Shown here: positions 4,431 through 5,298 of the stretch, piece by piece
Layout: every line of letters begins with the position of its first letter
How positions within the stretch are numbered: position 1 is the first letter of the stretch
From: JAWWPG01 sp038232255
GTDB lineage: Bacteria; Actinomycetota; Actinomycetes; Propionibacteriales; Nocardioidaceae
Length of the DNA stretch: 5,298 nt
Assembly: GCA_038232255.1 (NCBI GenBank)
Contig: JBBSIF010000152.1
Coordinates: 1-5,298 of the forward strand
Direction: 5' to 3'
Program-made: the position numbers and the translations under genes
Notes under the pieces: model-generated
What the model was told of the DNA's origin: nothing
Databases searched by the model: none
Seen by the model: only the letters and a program-made list of their open reading frames with translations

Positions 4431-5298
4431 CGCGCGGCCAGGGCGTGCTGGGCGCGGCGGGCGTCGACGGCCAGGCGGGTGTCCTCGGCGGCGAGATCGG
4501 CGTTGATCTGGGCGCCGGCGAACGCGCCGGCTGCCGCCGCTGCGCCGACCTGCGCGTGGGCCTCGGTGACGTTGCCCGCCGCCCAGACACCGGCTGCGCC
4601 GGTGCGCCCGATGTCGTCGGTCGTCAGGTGCTCGACGATCCCGGACGGGTGCTCGACCGGGGTCAGCCCGATCCCGGCGAGGAAGCCCGCCCGTGCCCGC
4701 ATGACGGTCGCGACCACGACGGCCTGGCAGGCAACCAGGTCGCCGCTGGTGAGCAGGACTCCGACCAGCCTGTCGTGTTCCACCTGCAGCGCGTGGACGG
4801 GGTCGTCGACGACGCGGACGTGACGGGCCAGCAGCTGCTCGAGCTGCTCTGGTGTCGGCGGCAGCCCGTTCGTCAGGTACGTGACGTCGTCGGTGAGCTG
4901 GCGGAACAGCAGCGCCTGGTGGACCGACATCGGTCCGGACGCCAAGACCGCGATCGGCCGGTCCCGGACCTCCCAGCCGTGGCAGTACGGGCAGTGCAAG
5001 ACGTCCTTGCCCCACCGCTCCTGCACTCCGGGCACGTCGGGGAGCTCGTCGACCAGGCCGGTGGCGACCAGCAGCCGACGGCCGGTGAGCCGCCGCCCGG
5101 CCGCCAGCGCCACCCCCTGCCGGCCGTCGTCGGCGTACGGCCCCTGGGCGACGCACCCCTCGACCAGGACACGTACGCCGTAGCCCTGCACCTCCGTACG
5201 CCCGACCCGCAACAGCTCGGCCGGGGGCATTCCGTCCCGCGTCAGGTAGCCGTGCACCCCGCTGGCCGGGGCGTTGCGCGGCTGCCCCGAGTCGATCA
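4427..5298 (-). CDS. Thioredoxin-reductase-like NAD(P)/FAD flavoprotein, N-terminus beyond the window
   Basis: The frame is open to the right edge, giving 289 residues from 5296. The visible start IDSGQPRNAPASG then VHGYLTRDGM matches the region just after the first FAD-binding strand of TrxR-like proteins, so the N-terminal GXGPAG motif is missing off the edge; a GTG at 5257 is internal. Next come LLVATGLVDELPDVPGV, the redox motif CPYC followed by HGWE (codons 4993-4982), the NAD(P)-binding region VLASGPMSVHQALL, and the C-terminal FAD motif GVWAAGNVTEAHAQVGAAAA. CPYC replaces the CATC-type motif of true thioredoxin reductases and recalls TrxR-like dithiol oxidases such as GliT and HlmI. 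The first Gly of the GXGXXA nucleotide motif is Ala here. The family reaction is FAD-mediated disulfide reduction or dithiol oxidation; the substrate is unknown. It is translationally coupled to the downstream methyltransferase. Confidence 0.88.
   Translation of the reverse strand, partial: IDSGQPRNAPASGVHGYLTRDGMPPAELLRVGRTEVQGYGVRVLVEGCVAQGPYADDGRQGVALAAGRRLTGRRLLVATGLVDELPDVPGVQERWGKDVLHCPYCHGWEVRDRPIAVLASGPMSVHQALLFRQLTDDVTYLTNGLPPTPEQLEQLLARHVRVVDDPVHALQVEHDRLVGVLLTSGDLVACQAVVVATVMRARAGFLAGIGLTPVEHPSGIVEHLTTDDIGRTGAAGVWAAGNVTEAHAQVGAAAAAGAFAGAQINADLAAEDTRLAVDARRAQHALAAR

Noticed and set aside
3945..4823. 292-residue plus-strand frame of Gly/Ala/Val-rich sequence, PE_PGRS-like at first sight
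   Set aside because: It is the antisense of the methyltransferase and flavoprotein genes, and the repetitive look comes from GC-rich codon complementarity.
3756..5156. A 466-residue minus-strand frame covering both the methyltransferase and most of the flavoprotein region
   Set aside because: Only its last 224 residues look like a protein (the methyltransferase). The rest is Arg/Pro/Gly-rich and out of frame with the well-matched flavoprotein; it is open only because stops are rare in GC-rich DNA.

Overview
The window is GC-rich throughout and reads like chromosome from an actinomycete. Third codon positions are mostly G or C, GTG starts occur, and several genes have no visible Shine-Dalgarno sequence but carry a TANNNT-like -10 hexamer 6-8 bases before the start codon, which is the leaderless arrangement common in Actinobacteria. 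I cannot name a genus from the sequence.

Layout, left to right. Positions 1-91 (minus) may hold the first 30 codons of a gene that leaves the window. A 262-base gap (92-353) follows; the only structure I see in it is one copy of a short palindromic repeat. A family IV (hormone-sensitive-lipase-like) alpha/beta hydrolase lies at 354-1262 (minus). The next 203 bases (1263-1465) hold its probable promoter and no convincing gene. A 70-residue protein with two predicted membrane helices follows (1466-1678, minus). It is divergent from a toxin-antitoxin locus on the plus strand: a VapB/AbrB-type antitoxin (1805-2047) overlapped by a VapC-type PIN-domain toxin (2044-2424). The toxin reading frame is interrupted by an in-frame TAA at codon 23, although everything after it, including the other PIN acidic residues, is intact. 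Next is a 341-residue fusion of a nucleotidyltransferase-like domain and a Nudix hydrolase domain (2574-3599, plus). A convergent intergenic region with a hairpin (3600-3755) separates it from a two-gene minus-strand operon: a thioredoxin-reductase-like flavoprotein with a CPYC redox motif (5298 to 4427, its N-terminus beyond the right edge), whose stop overlaps the start of a class I SAM-dependent methyltransferase (4430 to 3756) with a histidine-rich insertion.

Two signals go beyond ordinary gene content. First, an imperfect palindrome with left arm near TCCGATAGCCG occurs four times in 3.4 kb, always between genes or at a gene end (307, 1741, 2417 and 3622). The copy at 1741 is a perfect 23-bp palindrome and the copy at 2417 supplies the stop codon of the vapC frame. 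This looks like a family of interspersed palindromic elements. Second, the vapC toxin carries a lone nonsense codon in an otherwise well-preserved gene, so the antitoxin may be an orphan.

Functionally the genes do not form one pathway. The clearest partnership is the flavoprotein-methyltransferase pair, whose overlap and family resemblance suggest linked chemistry on a thiol or dithiol compound, with the histidine cluster hinting at metal binding. I see no integrase, transposase, CRISPR array or RNA gene. The 'undescribed' material here is the repeat family, the fusion protein and the His-rich operon, not a recognisable new defence system.
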